Source: Closterium sp. Naga37s-1 (Eukaryota > Streptophyta > Zygnematophyceae > Desmidiales > Closteriaceae). Taken from it: 64,000 bases of DNA. Shown piece after piece: positions 32,415-44,228 of this stretch. The stretch lies in the NCBI GenBank assembly GCA_947471745.1, contig CANJKZ010001241.1, positions 5,001-69,000 of the forward strand, read 5' to 3'. The stretch's first letter is position 1. Each line of letters begins with the position of its first letter. The translations under genes were made by a program, and so were the position numbers. The notes under the pieces are model-generated. The model was given only the letters and a program-made list of their open reading frames with translations. It did not search any database and was not told the DNA's origin.

Positions 32415-34298
32415 GTGTCTCAGGTAGACCCAGTCGAGGTCTCTGGTGACTCAGGTGCTGCTGGGGGTGCTGAGCCAGCGGGTGCGGAGCCTGGGAGTGC
32501 TGAGCGTTTGCGTGCGGAGCCTGGGGTTGCTGAGCCTGAGCGTGCGGAGCCTGGGGGTGCTGAGCCTGCGGGTGCTGAGCCTGAGCGTGCGGAGCGTGGG
32601 GGTGCTGAGCCTGAGCGCGAGGAGCCTGGGGGAGCTGAGCTTGCGAGTGCGGAGCCTGGTGTTGCTGAGTCTGGGGGTGCTGCGCCTAGGGGTACTACTT
32701 CTCCACTACGGGAGCCTCTCTCACCGCAGCAGCCGCGCGAGTGGTACGCTCAGCAGCTCCGCCTCCAGAGTGTCGCTACTGGAGAGGGAGGCCTTGGAGC
32801 TGCTCGTACAGGAGGTAGTGGAGCTGCCGGAGCTGGTGGTGCTGTTGGTGCTAGTGGTGCTACCACTACTAGTCCTGGAGGTGCTCGTACTAGAGATTCT
32901 GGAGGTACTCTCTCGCCGCAGCAGCTACGCGAGTGGTACGCTCATCGCTGCCGCCTTCGGAGTGGCGCTGCTGAAGCTGGAGGCAGTGCGGCTGGAGCCG
33001 CTGGAGCTGGAGGTACAGGAGAAGCTGGCACTGCTGGTCCTAGAGGTGCTCGTACTGGAGGTACTGGAGCTGCCGGGGCTGGTGGTGCTGCTGGTGCTGG
33101 AGGTGCTGGTGGTGCTGGCACTGCCAGTCCCGGAGGTGCTCGTACTAGGGGTGCTAGATCTACTAGTCCTAGAGACCCTGGAGCTGGAGGCGCTGGGGCT
33201 GGCGGCCCTCGAGCTGGAGCTGCTGGTCCTGGAGGTGCTAGTACTGGAGGAACTGGAGCTGCTGGAGCTGGTGGTGCTGCTGGTGCTGGAGCTGCTTGTC
33301 CCGGGGGTGCTCGTACTGGAGGTACTGGAGCTGCTGGAGTTGGTGGTGCTGCTGGTGCTGGAGGTACTGGAGCTGCTGGTGCTGTGGGCTCTGGAGCTGG
33401 AGCCACTGCAGCTGGAGGCGCTAGGATTGGAGGCGCTGGAGCTGGAGGTTCCGGAGCTGCTGGAGGCGCTGGGGCTGCTAGTACTCGTACTGGAGGTGCT
33501 GGAGCTGGTGGTCCTGGTGCTGGTGGTACTACACAGCGGCGATTGTTCTTCGCTCCGCCGTCACCGTCGTCTCTGCCACCGCCTGACTTGGTGCTTCGCC
33601 ACGTTCTTAACCTCCCATCTTCTACTGGCCTCCCGTTACAGCCAGGCTCCCCACTGCCTGCTCCTTTTCCTTACCCTGAGCAGATAGACTCGTTTACAGA
33701 GCTTCTTGAGCCTGCGTCTCGTCCTGCATCGCCTGTTTGCACTGTCTGCACTGGTCGTCGTGTTCCGCGTGAGCGTCCTCCTCCTGTCCCCGGCACGCAC
33801 CAGGTGGCACTTCGTCCTTCCTCTGTTCCACTGCGTGTCCCTGTGTTGTCTCCTCCTGCGTCCTCCCTTGCTGACGGTCCGGACCCGGAGTCTGACTTAC
33901 TTCGTGCTGCCAGCCCTACTGTCACGCGTTTGCTAGCCACTGTTATCACTTACCCTTCGTTTGAGTCCACTGATGCGTCGGCCCTAGTTGCTAAGCTTGT
34001 AAACTTTGCTGCTGCCTGTCGTCTCGACTACGCCGCTAGTCTTGTTGCTGAGTCTGAGTCTGTCTGTCCTCCGTCCGTCGAGGGTGAGTGTGCTCTTGGC
34101 ACGGACGTCCTTGAGGACAGGCACGAGGACTTTGAGTGTCTTGCAGCTGCTGTACCTGATCTCGTGGCCATGCTGATTGCACCTGAGGGAGACCCGGATG
34201 CACCAGACATCCCGACCCCGCGCTCTTACGCAGAGGCGATTGAGGGTCCATACTCCTCTCAGTGGCAGACAGCCATGGACGCAGAGATGGCATCCTGA
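32415..34298 (+). pseudogene. Copia-C IN-RT linker with repeat modules and RT start
   Basis: A 627-codon frame. First come AEPGGAEPAGAEP-type pentads (about 32460-32680), then two QQLREWYA modules (about 32715 and 32910), then a Gly/Ala/Thr-rich stretch to about 33530. The last part (PTPRSYAEAIEGPYSSQWQT) is the conserved pre-RT block, and the frame ends at TGA 34296-34298, where Copia-D has Trp (AEMASWKS). The linker is far longer than usual in copia. Confidence 0.85.
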
Positions 34299-35790
34299 AA
34301 GTCCACAGACACTTACGTCGACGACGTTCCCCCACCTGGGGCGAACATCGTCAGTGGCATGTGAATTTTCAGGGTGAAGCGGCCGCCGGGTTCACCGCCT
34401 GTCTTCAAGGCGCGTTACGTTGCACGAGGCTTCAGTCAACGACAGGGAGTTGACTTCTTCCAGACCTTCTCCCCTACCCCGAAGATGACCACTCTTCGGG
34501 TTCTGCTGCACGTCGCCGCTCAGCGTGACTACGAGCTTCACTCTCTTGACTTCAGCACAGCTTTCTTGCAGGGCAGCCTGCACGAGGAGATTTGGCTGCG
34601 CCGCCCACCTGGCTTCGCTGGGTCGTTTCCTGCAGGTACCCAGTGGAACCTCCGGAGGCCAGTCTACGGTCTCCGCCAGGCGCCTCGCGAGTGGCACGAC
34701 ACACTGAGGACGACGCTTGCGGCTCTTGGGTTTGCTCCTTCGACTTCTGACCCGTCGCTGTTTCTGCGCACCGACACTTTGCTGCCGCCATTCTACACCA
34801 TCGTGTACGTCGACGACTTGGTCTTTGCCACCGCTGACACTGAGGGACTCGCCCACGTGAAGTCGGAGCTGCAGAAGAGACACACGTGCACAGACCTGGG
34901 AGATCTGCGTAGCTATCTTGGCTTGCAGATCACCCGGGACAGAGCACGGCGCACCATTACCTTGACTTAGTCACACATGTTGCAGCAGGTCCTTCAGCGC
35001 GTCCGCTTCACGTACTCCTCGCCACAGTCCACTCCTCTGCCTACCGGTCACTCGCTCTAAGCTCTGCCTTCGGATGAGTCCGTAGAGCCGAGTGGCCCGT
35101 ATCCAGAGCTTGTGGGCGGCCTAATGTACCTGATGACCTGCACTCGACCTGACCTTGCTTACCCTCTTAGCATCCTAACACGCTACGTTGCGCCCGGGAG
35201 ATACCGACCAGAGCACATGGAGGCCGCTAAGAGGGTGTTGCGCTACTTGTGCAGTACGTCGGGCATGGGGCTCGTGCTTCGAGGACGGGCTCGAGTTGTC
35301 CTCACTGGCCACGCAGACGCTTCTTGGATTGACGACTTGGCTACGCAGCGGTCGTCACAGGGTTACACCTTCAGCCTTGGCTCCGGTTCTGTTTCTTGGC
35401 GGTCTACCCGCTCGTGTTCTGTTCTTAGTTCCAGTTGTGAGGCTGAGATCTATGCAGGGGCCATGGCTGCACAGGAGTTACGCTGGCTCACCTACCTGCT
35501 GACCGACTTGGGCGAGCTGCCTCGTTCTCCTCCAGTTCTGTACGTCGAGAACAAGGCCATGATTGCCTTGTGTCAGGAGCACAGACTGGAGCACAGGACA
35601 AAGCACATCGCTCTGCGTTACTTCATTGCTCGAGAGATGCAGCAGCATGGACAGCTTCGTCTTGCTTATGTGTCCTCTCGGGCCAACACTGCTGATATCT
35701 TCACCAAGGCACTTTAGCCTTGTGATCATCAGCGTTTCTGGACTGTTCTAGGACTTGTGCCTACTTGGCCTCACTTGCTCACTTCTTGAC
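34299..35790 (+). pseudogene. Copia-C RT and RNase H
   Basis: Continuing in one frame, the RT carries FRVKRPPGSPPVFKARYVA, the catalytic IVYVDDLVFAT (about 34800-34835) and the RNase H blocks LTGHADASWIDD, SSSCEAEIYAGA and VENKAMIALCQ. It is stopped by TGA 34362-34364 (Trp), TAG 34968-34970 (Gln), TAA about 35058 (Ser) and TAG 35715-35717 (Gln), judged against Copia-D and Copia-F. No frameshift is seen across RT-RNase H, so substitutions alone killed it. Confidence 0.9.
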
Positions 35791-36154
35791 TTTGCTTGTA
35801 CTATGATCTATATGCTTATACCTGCATGCTTCCCCTTGCTAGGTTTTGATAACTGTACTGCTTGTTCTGCTTTATGTAACTTTGCATGTGAACTGGCCTT
35901 GTGGCCATTTGCTTGTGCTCAGGATGTGTGGTGACTTCGTGATCCACCCTGAGCTTGCTTTGCTTTTCTTGACTGGTCTTGTGACCGCTTGTTCTCCCCC
36001 ACTTTGCCTATGGGGGTGTGTCAAACTTATATGCTGCATGTTGTGTAGGCTGTAGTGGGGTAGCCCATATGGGGTACAACCCGATTAGGGTTAGTAATTG
36101 TACCCGTCCTGTTGCTAGTTCATTCATTCCTGCTCGTTAGTTCTTAACACAATG

Positions 36155-37141
36155 CACCTGCACAAACGGACGAGCCCATCGTCATCTCGTCCGGCACACC
36201 GTCACAACACGGCAGCATGGGACCGCGCTCAGGCGCAGCCAGTGATGGCGCCGCTCAATCGATGCCTGGCATGGAGAGAAACAGGGCCGCGCCAAGTCCA
36301 CGGGAGCCTCGCGAAGCCCGTCGGCATGTAGAATTTGCAGCGACAAGTGGCGACCATGCCATCATGGCACCAATGCCACTCAAGCCGCAACACCCGCCCT
36401 GTTTCAACCCGAGCCAGCATGGAGGTCCAACGGTTCAATCGTGGGTCTTCACGATGAACGTTTTTTTCGACGCAATTTACGTTGAGTCGGACGCAGCGAA
36501 GATCCGATATGCCGTCTCGCTGGCGAGTCATCGTGACGTCGCCACGCGCCTACGAGCCACCGTCTCAAGAGGAAGAGCCCACGGGTCCAGCCGTCAACTG
36601 GAGTTCATTCTGCAAAACCGCCCAGTACAGCACGTGGGACGCGTGGTGCACACTGATTTGGGCACGCTTCGAGCCGATCGCGGCTTCTATTTCGGCGCGT
36701 CAGAGACTGCGTACTTGGCGGCAGCCCGGGTCGGTTCAAGACTATACGAGCGGTTTTCTTGCATTATGCGAGCAAGTAGGCTATATATACGAAGTGGACC
36801 GGGTGGACCGCTACGTTGGAGGGCAGAAGCCGGACATCTCGCACGAAATCATGCTATGCAGGCTCTCGAATTTCAACGAGATCCTCGCGCTCGCCTAGAA
36901 AATTGACATTTTGCGCCGTCCGAGACCGGGGTCCTACTACGGACATCGTCCTCGGGGACCGATTGAGCACGCCACTGTACACGCTGTTGCAACAAATGCA
37001 GCTGTCGCGCCGTTTAAGGGGCGCTACTTTGCTTGCAATAGGCCGGGGCATCGCATGAATGAATGCCCAGGGGAGCTAAGGCGCCGCGGAGCAGAGCAGG
37101 GGAGGGAGTCTCCAAGGCACGGAAACGCCAGCAGTCAGTAG
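36155..37141 (+). pseudogene. Gypsy-B gag, main part
   Basis: The gag continues with a retrotransposon capsid region (FNPSQHGGPTVQSWVFTMNV, then WARFEPIAASISARQRLRTW..SVQDYTSGFLALCEQV). A frameshift near 36540 moves it between frames, and a TAG stands at about 36896. The zinc knuckle reads RYFACNRPGHRMNEC; the usual first Cys is Tyr (TAC for TGC). Gag packages element RNA. Confidence 0.85.
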
Positions 37142-38540
37142 GAGTCGGGCCAACTACTGACGAGACTGCCTGCTCGCCGAACCTCACCGACCCTCACCGA
37201 GTCACAGTACCGATTCATGCCATCGATCGAGCTCGGATGAATAAGGAGGGTACAGCTAGAGATTGCCCAGTACTGATCCACGTGAAAATACAGGGAGCAG
37301 TAGTGAAGATCTTTATTGATGGAGGAGCAAGTCACAGTTTAGTTAATACCGTGACCGCACGAAAACTGCAACTGGCACTTTGTCGGTGTTTACCGGAAAT
37401 AGACGCACGCTTAGTCGACGGAACGCCGCTGGCCATACGGGAGAAGGTGGAGAGAGTAAAGGTTTGTTGCGGAGGGAACTTCAGGTTTACACAGGAAATG
37501 CTCGCGACGACATTGGATGGGCACGACATTTTACTGGCACGTGATTGGCTGCAACAGTATAACCCGCTAATTGACTGGACGACGTGTAGCTGCACTGTGC
37601 GAAGTAGCGGTAACTGGGTTGAACGACCTCGCTGGCAGTCGCCTGAGTCTTCAACGGTCCACGTCAACGCCATCACAATGAAACGGGCTGTCGCCGCTGG
37701 AGCTGACGTATACGCAGTGAACATCGCAGCAGTAGGAGAAGCAGAGCAGCCGAGTGATTTTCAGAAACTGCTGGCAGCGGTACCACCCGAACTGCAGGAA
37801 CTGTTGAAACGGTACTCGGGGATTTTTTCCGACGACTTACCAGAGAGATTGCCACCTCAGCGAGCACACGACCACCGGATAGAGTTAGAACCCGGGGCAC
37901 AGCCGACCGTACAGCGACAGTTCAGACTGACACAGCCCGAGATCGACGAACTGAGGAAGCAGTTAGATTACCTGTTAGAAAAGAAATTCATCCGACCGAG
38001 TTCGTCACCGTTCGCCGCACCGATACTGTTCACGCCGAAAAAAGGAGGGTTTTGCATGTGCATCGATTACAGAGCACTGAACAGGGTAACAGCCAAGTCG
38101 CAATACCCCATTCCCCGCACCGACGAACTGATAGATCAACTACGAACAGCACGGGTCTTTTCGAAAACGATTTACGGGGAGGTTACCATCAGATTCGAGT
38201 CGAACCATCGGACTGCGCCAAGACGGCTTTTAGGACTAGGTACGGGTCATTCGAGTACACCGTGATGCCATTCGGGCTGACTAACGCACCGGTGACATTT
38301 CAGATGACAATGAACGAGGTGTTTAGGCCACTCTTAGATAAATGCGTGATAGTTTACCTCCACGACATCCTCGTCTACAGTCGCGATAAGCAGCAGCAAT
38401 TTTGGAAGCAGTATGTAAAATTTTAGACGAGCACGGGCTACTGACCAAGGGTTCCTAGTGCGAGTTTTTCAGGATAGGCTAGAGTTTTTGGGGCACGTTA
38501 TTTCGGAGGCTGGGGTTGAAATGGACCCAAAGAAACTGGA
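37063..38540 (+). pseudogene. Gypsy-B protease and first part of RT
   Basis: The protease active site is FIDGGASHSLVN (about 37310-37350). RT follows from [19 protein letters not shown] through [21 protein letters not shown] frameshift near 38175 shifts the following [19 protein letters not shown] to another frame (38052-38426). The polymerase box reads [10 protein letters not shown]; the first Asp of YLDD is His (CAC), which would abolish catalysis. More frame loss follows near 38400 before Copia-D interrupts at 38550. Without Copia-D the frame resumes at 45618. Confidence 0.9.
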
Positions 38541-38549
38541 CACGGTAAA

Positions 38550-38685
38550 TGTTAGAATCTAGAATAGAACGAGAATGCATGAAACTAGGTAGGAGGGGGA
38601 TACAAGTAGGAAACCCTAACAAAGCTGTACCCCCTAAGGCTAAACCCACTATAGCCTACACAATATAAACATATAATGTTTGACA
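38550..38685 (-). repeat. Copia-D 3' LTR
   Basis: 136 bp, identical to 45477-45612. Confidence 0.95.
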
Positions 38686-38952
38686 CACCCCCATAGGCTA
38701 AGTGGGAGACAACCAGATGGTCACAAGACCAGTCAAAGCAAAGCAAAGCAAGCTCAGGGTGGATCTCAAGGAAACCACACAAATTCTGAGCACAAGCAAG
38801 TGGTCACAAGACCAGTTCACATGCAGGTTGATAGTATAACAAGAGATACAGTGATCACAACCTAGCAAGAGTAAACAAGCAGGTATATATACAGAGATCA
38901 CAGTACAAGCAGAGTCAAGAAGTAAGCAAGTGAGGCCCAGTAGGCACGAGGC

Positions 38953-40118
38953 CTAGAACAGTACAGAAGCGCTGATGGTCACAAGGCTGAAGCGCCTTGG
39001 TGAACACATCTGCAGTGTTGGCCCGAGTGGCCACGTAACGCAGACGAAGCTGACCGCGCTGCTGCAGCTCTCGAGCAAGGAAGTAGCGCAGAGCGATATG
39101 CTTCGTTCTGTGCTCCAGTCTGTGCTCCAGTCTGTGCTCCTCAACAAGGCAATGGCAGCCTTGTTGTCGACGTACAGCACTGGAGGAGAACGAGGCCGCT
39201 CTCCCAAGTCGGTCAGCAGGTAGGTGAGCCAGCGTAACTCCTGTGCAGCCATGGCTGTGGCGTAGATCTCAGCCTCACAACTGGAGCTGAGAACAGAAGA
39301 CGAGCGTGTAGAACGCCAAGAAACTGAACCAGAGCCAAGGCTGAAGGTGTAACCCTGAGACGACCGCTGAGTAGCCTGGTCGTCAGCCCAAGACGCCTCT
39401 GAGTGCCCAGTGAGTACAACTCGGTCTCGTCCTCCAAGCACTAGCCCCATGCCCGACGTACTGCACAAGTAGCGCAACACCCTCTTAGCGGCATCCATGT
39501 GCTCCTTCCGGTGACGGCCAAGAGCGACATAGCGTGCAAGGATGCTAAGAGGGTATGCAAGGTCAGGTCGAGTGCAGGTCATCAGGTACATGAGGCAGCC
39601 CACAAGCTCTGGATACGGCCACTCGGCTCTACGGACTCATCCGAAGGCAGAGCTGAGAGCGAGTGACCGGTAGGCAGAGGAGTGGGCTAAGGCGAGGAGT
39701 ACGTGAAGCGGAAGCGCTGAAGGACCTGCTGCACCATGTGTGACTGAGTCAAGGTGATGGTGCGCCGTGCTCTGTCCCGGGTGATCCGCAAGCCAAGATA
39801 GCTTGTCAGTTCACCCAGGTCTGTGCACGTGTGTCTCTTCTGCAGCTCCGAATTCACGTGGGCGAGTGCCGCAGTGTCAGCAGTGGCAAAGACCAAGTCG
39901 TCGACGTACACGAGGATGTAGAACGGCGGCAGCGAGGTGTCGGTGCGTAGAAACAGCGACGGGTCAGCAGTAGAAGGAGCGAACCCAAGAGCCGCAAGTG
40001 TAGTCCTCAGTGTGTCGTGCCACTCACGTGGCGCCTGTCGGAGACCGTAGACTGGCCGCCGGAGGCTCCACTGGGTACCAGGAGGGAACGACCCAGTGAA
40101 GCCAGGTGGGCGGCGCAG
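38953..40118 (-). pseudogene. Copia-D RT catalytic part and RNase H
   Basis: The RT resumes directly after the TGA and holds ILVYVDDLVFATAD (about 39925-39885). A TAG (39689-39687) replaces Gln after FTYSSP. One base is missing near 39620 (ggccgtatcc against ggcccgtatcc in Copia-C), shifting RNase H into the frame 39603-38953, which keeps LTGHSEASWADD, SSSCEAEIYATA and VDNKAAIAL. Confidence 0.9.
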
Positions 40119-43100
40119 TCAGATCTCCTCGTGCAGGCTGCCCTGTAGGAAAGCAGTGCTGAAGTCAAGAGAGTGGAGCTCGTAGTCACGCTGAGCGGCG
40201 ACGTGCAGCAGAACCCGAAGAGTGGTCATCTTCGGGGTCGGGGAGAAGGTCTGGAAGAAGTCAACTCCCTCTCGCTGACTGAAGCCTCGTGCAACGTAAC
40301 GCGCCTTGAAGACAGGCGGAGAACCCGGCGGCCGCTTCACCCTGAAAATCCACATGCCACTGACGATGTTCGCCCCAGGTGGGGGAACCTCGTCGACGTA
40401 GGTGCCTGTGGACTTCCAGGAAGCCATCTCTGCGTCCATGGCTGTCTGCCACTGAGAGGAGTAGGGACCCTCTATCGCCTCTGCGTAAGAGCGCGGGGTC
40501 GGGATGTCTGGTGCATCCGGGTCTCCCTCAGGGGCAACTAGCATGGACACGAGATGAGGTAAAGCAGCGGCAAAGCACTCAAACTCCTCCTGCCTGTCCT
40601 CAAGGACGTCCGTGCCAAGAGCACACTCACCCCCGACGGACGGAGGACAGACAGACCCAGACTCAGCAACTGGGCTAGCGGCGTAGTCTAGACGACAAGT
40701 GGCAGCAAAGTCGACAAGCTCGGCAACTAAGGCAGACGCAGCAGTGGACTCAAAGGAAGGGTCAGTGACAACAGTAGCCAGGAGACGCGTGACTGTAGGA
40801 CTGGCAGCACGAAGGGAGTCAGACTCAGGGTCAGCAAGAGCAGGAAGAGAGGACGCAGGAGGAGACGGGAGAGGGACACGCTGGGGAGCAGTGGAAGGAC
40901 GAAGCGCCATCTGGTGAGTGCCTGGGAAGGCAGGAGGACGCTGACGCGGGACACGACGACCAGTGTGAGAAGCACGAACAGGCGACGCTCGACGAGACTC
41001 AGGCGACGCAGGACGAGACTCAGGCTCACGACGCTCCGTAAGACCTCCAGTCGGACCAGTGTAAGGAGAAGGACCAGGGAGAGGGGAGTCAGACGGTAAC
41101 TGTGACTGCGACTGGACAGACGGAGGACACTCTAAGGAGGGAGGAGGACAAGGAGGAGGAGGCTGACCAAGAACCTGCTGAAGGAGCGGAACGAAGTATG
41201 GCTGCGGCCGCGCAGCGTCTCCAGAACCAGCAGAGACACCAGCGCCAGGGTCCTCAGCACCAGCAGCAGCTCCACCTCCAGGGTCCTCAGCACCAGCAGC
41301 AGCTCCAACTCCAGGGTCCGCAGTACCAGCAGCAGCTCCGACTCCAGGGCCCGCAGCACCAGCAGCAACTCCAACGCCCGGGTCCGCAGCACCAGCCGCA
41401 CCTCCAGAAGAAGCAGCACCTCCAGCAGCTCCAGCAGCCCCAGCACCAGCAGCACCTCCAGCAGCTCCAGCAGCACCAGCAGTACCACCAGCACCAGCAG
41501 CACCTCCAGTAGCGTCAGCAGCACCAGCAGCTCCAGCACCAGCAGCACCTCCAGCAGCGCCAGAAGCACCGCCAGCAGCACAACCTCCAGCAGTTGGGTC
41601 CGCGACACTAGGAGCGCCACTCCGAAGACTGCAGTGCCGTGCGTACCACTCTCGGAGCCGCTGGGGAGAGGGCAGCTCCCGCCTAGGAGGGGAAGCACTA
41701 GCACCAGCTCCAGCAGTACTCCTGGCTCCAGAAGCACCTCTCCTGAGGCTGCAGTACTGTAAGTACCACTCACGCAGCTGCTGTGAGGAGAGAGCTCCTC
41801 CAGGTGTAGCACTCCCAGGCTCAGCACCTCCAGACTCAGCACCCCCAGACTCAGCACCCGCAGGCTCAGCACCCCCAGGCTCCGCACCCCCAGGCTCAGC
41901 ACCCCCAGACTCCGCAACCCCAGGCTCCGCACCCCCAGACTCCGCAACCCCAGGCTCCGCACCCCCAGGCTCCGCACCCCCAGGCTCCGCACGCTCAGGC
42001 TCAGCACCCTCAGGCTCAGCACCCCTAGCAGGACGAGAGTCGACAGCTACCTCGACAGGCTCAACCGGGTCTTCCTGGGACACACCTGAGGGAGCGGCAC
42101 CCTGAGGGGGGAGGGGGTCTACCACAGCAGCACCTGGCGCGAGGAAGAGAGGCGGGGGGGGAAGCGGGGCAGTGCGGTAGGGGAAGAGGCGGTAGTAGGG
42201 GACGGACTCGTCGAAAGTGACGTCCTGAGAAGGCAGGACACGGCGCGAGGTGGGGTGGTAAAACTGCCAACCAGACGCGTCCGGGACAAAGCCAAGGAAG
42301 ACACAAGGAACAGCGCGGGAGGAGAGCTTGTCCGCGGACGTATCGCGAAAAAAGGCTCGAGATCCCCAGACCCGAAAGCGTGACGCATCGCCAACCTCTC
42401 CTGTCCAACGCAGTGTCGGCGAAGTCTCCGGAACGGAGACACGGGGCCAGAGGTTGAGCTGATGCGCAGCGTATCGGACTGCAAACGGCCACAGAAAGTG
42501 GGGGGCAGCCGCATGGATCAAGGAGGTACGAGCGACCTCCATGACCAAGCCAATGCGGCGCTCAGCAACCCCATTCTGCTGTGGAGAGGCCGGAAGCGTG
42601 AACGACTGGCGGATGCCGTGCTCCGCACAGTAGGCTGCCAAGAGGTCGGAGGAGAACTCACCACCTCTGTCAGAGTACAAGCGCAGGACAGGAAAGTCCG
42701 AGTGGAAACGCTCGCTGAGCTGGAGACGAGAAGCGCTGATCCAAGGGATCAAAACATCAGGGACCTCACCCTTGGTGCGCAAGGGGAAGACCGTGGTGTA
42801 GCGCGAGTAGTCGTCAACAACTATCAGGAAGTACCTCTCCTGACCCTGACCACGGACGCGGGCTGGGCCCCACACGTCCATGTGGAGCGTCTGCAAGGGA
42901 GCAGTCGTCGGGGGAAACGAGGAGGAGTGAGGAGCGGCGCGCTGCCGCCCCTCGACACAGGGAAGACAGGGAGGAGCAGGCGAGGGTGGGAGGGGAGGGA
43001 GAACCCTGGGAAGACCAGAGATAAGGTACCGTTTGTGCATGGCACGAAGGCGCTGCACGGACGGGTGACCAAGTCGGTGGTGCCAGAGGATGGTCTCGTG

Positions 43101-43262
43101 CGCCAGAGAGCGACACGAGCAGGGGGCCGACAGCTGACCTGACGCAGACGCAGACGCAGCTACCTGAGGGGACTCAGTGGTCAGTGTGTACAGGTCCGAC
43201 CCCGGCTGCCGAGTGAAGGTAGCCAGGTGACGGCCCGTCCGAGCACACGTGCAGTGTGTCAC
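40119..43262 (-). pseudogene. Copia-D integrase, linker and start of RT
   Basis: A 1,047-codon frame, the longest in this family here. It has the pre-integrase finger (WHHRLGHPSVQRL..CLPC), the integrase core with HMDVWGP, YSDRGGEF and PQQNGVAERR, a linker with AEPGGAEP pentads, QQLREWYARHC modules and a Gly/Ala-rich stretch, then RT up to SLHEEI. A TGA (40121-40119) replaces the Trp kept in Copia-F (EEIWLRRPPG). The integrase acids are all present. Confidence 0.9.
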
Positions 43263-43301
43263 GCGCTCGTAGGCAGGGGTGAACTGGTGAACACCCCCGT
43301 C

Positions 43302-44228
43302 CTAGAGCGCACAACCCGCCACCAAGTTCGTAGAGAACGAGGGGAGGTGGAGACCTGACAGTGTGCCCGACGGGACCGCAGGACAAGGAAGGACATTGGA
43401 GGAGGTCGCAATGACCGGACCCCCAGAGGGGTCAGCGAGGGAGACAGCAACTGGCCGAGCAAGCGGCTCAAGGGCAGTGCGGTCACGAAAGAAACAGCGA
43501 GAAGCACCTGAGTCTAGAGTGAAGGTGTGCAGCGCCTCAGTCGACTCAGTACCAGGGGGCGCAGACTCACGAGCACCTAGAGCATCAGCCTCACCAGCAC
43601 CTGGGGTAGCAGACACGCGAGTACCGGGAGTGGTAGCCTCACCAGCACCTAGGGCAACAGACGCACTGGCACCTAGAGCTGCAGCCTCACTCACAGGACA
43701 CGGCAGCTGCACCTGTCCACTACCAGAAGCTCCCGAACAACGCACTCCAGAGCGACTGCCACTACGGCCACCCCGACAGCCCCAACTGGCGTACCACTCA
43801 CGAAGCTGCTGGGGCGAGAGAGGACACGGCAGCTGCACCTGTCCACTACCAGAAGCTCCCAACCGACCCACTCCAGAGCGACTACCACTACGGCCACCCC
43901 GACAGCCCCAACTAGCGTACCACGCACGAAGCTGCTGGGGCGAAAGAGGACACGGCAGCTGCACCTGTCCACTACCAGAAGCTCCCGACCGACCCACTCC
44001 AGAGCGACTACTACTACGGCCACCCCGACAGCCCCAACTAGCGTACCACTCACGAAGCTGCTGGGGCGTGAGGGACTCACGCGCACGGCCCTGGAGCTGC
44101 ATCTGGCCACGCCAGGAGCAGCAGTAGCAGCAGTAGCGGCAGTAACAGCAGTAACAGCAGGAGCAGTAGCAGTGGGAGTAGAAAAGGCAGTAGCAGCAGT
44201 AGCAGCGGTAGTAGTGCTGGCAGGGCAA
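43302..44228 (-). pseudogene. Copia-D gag-like repeat modules and protease
   Basis: A 308-codon frame. Three tandem modules of about 41 residues, each with LxPQQLREWYASWGCRGGRS, occupy about 44075-43680. The protease then has an intact site FTLDSGASRCFFRD (about 43515-43475). The frame ends at a TAG (43304-43302) after AGCAL, where Copia-C has Gln. No capsid domain or complete zinc knuckle is visible. Confidence 0.85.

Larger units (their letters stand above)
28923..36149 (+). mobile_element. Copia-C: short-LTR copia nested in gypsy gag
   Basis: 131-bp LTRs at 28923-29053 and 36019-36149 differ at about seven positions. The target duplication CAATG lies at 28918-28922 and 36150-36154. The primer site TGGTTTCAGAGC (29054-29065) and purine tract TATGGGGGTG (36009-36018) are in place. 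The interior has a 1.2-kb GC-rich repetitive leader, a short gag-like part, protease, integrase, a long Gly/Ala-rich linker, RT and RNase H. Multiple stops disable it. Confidence 0.95.
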
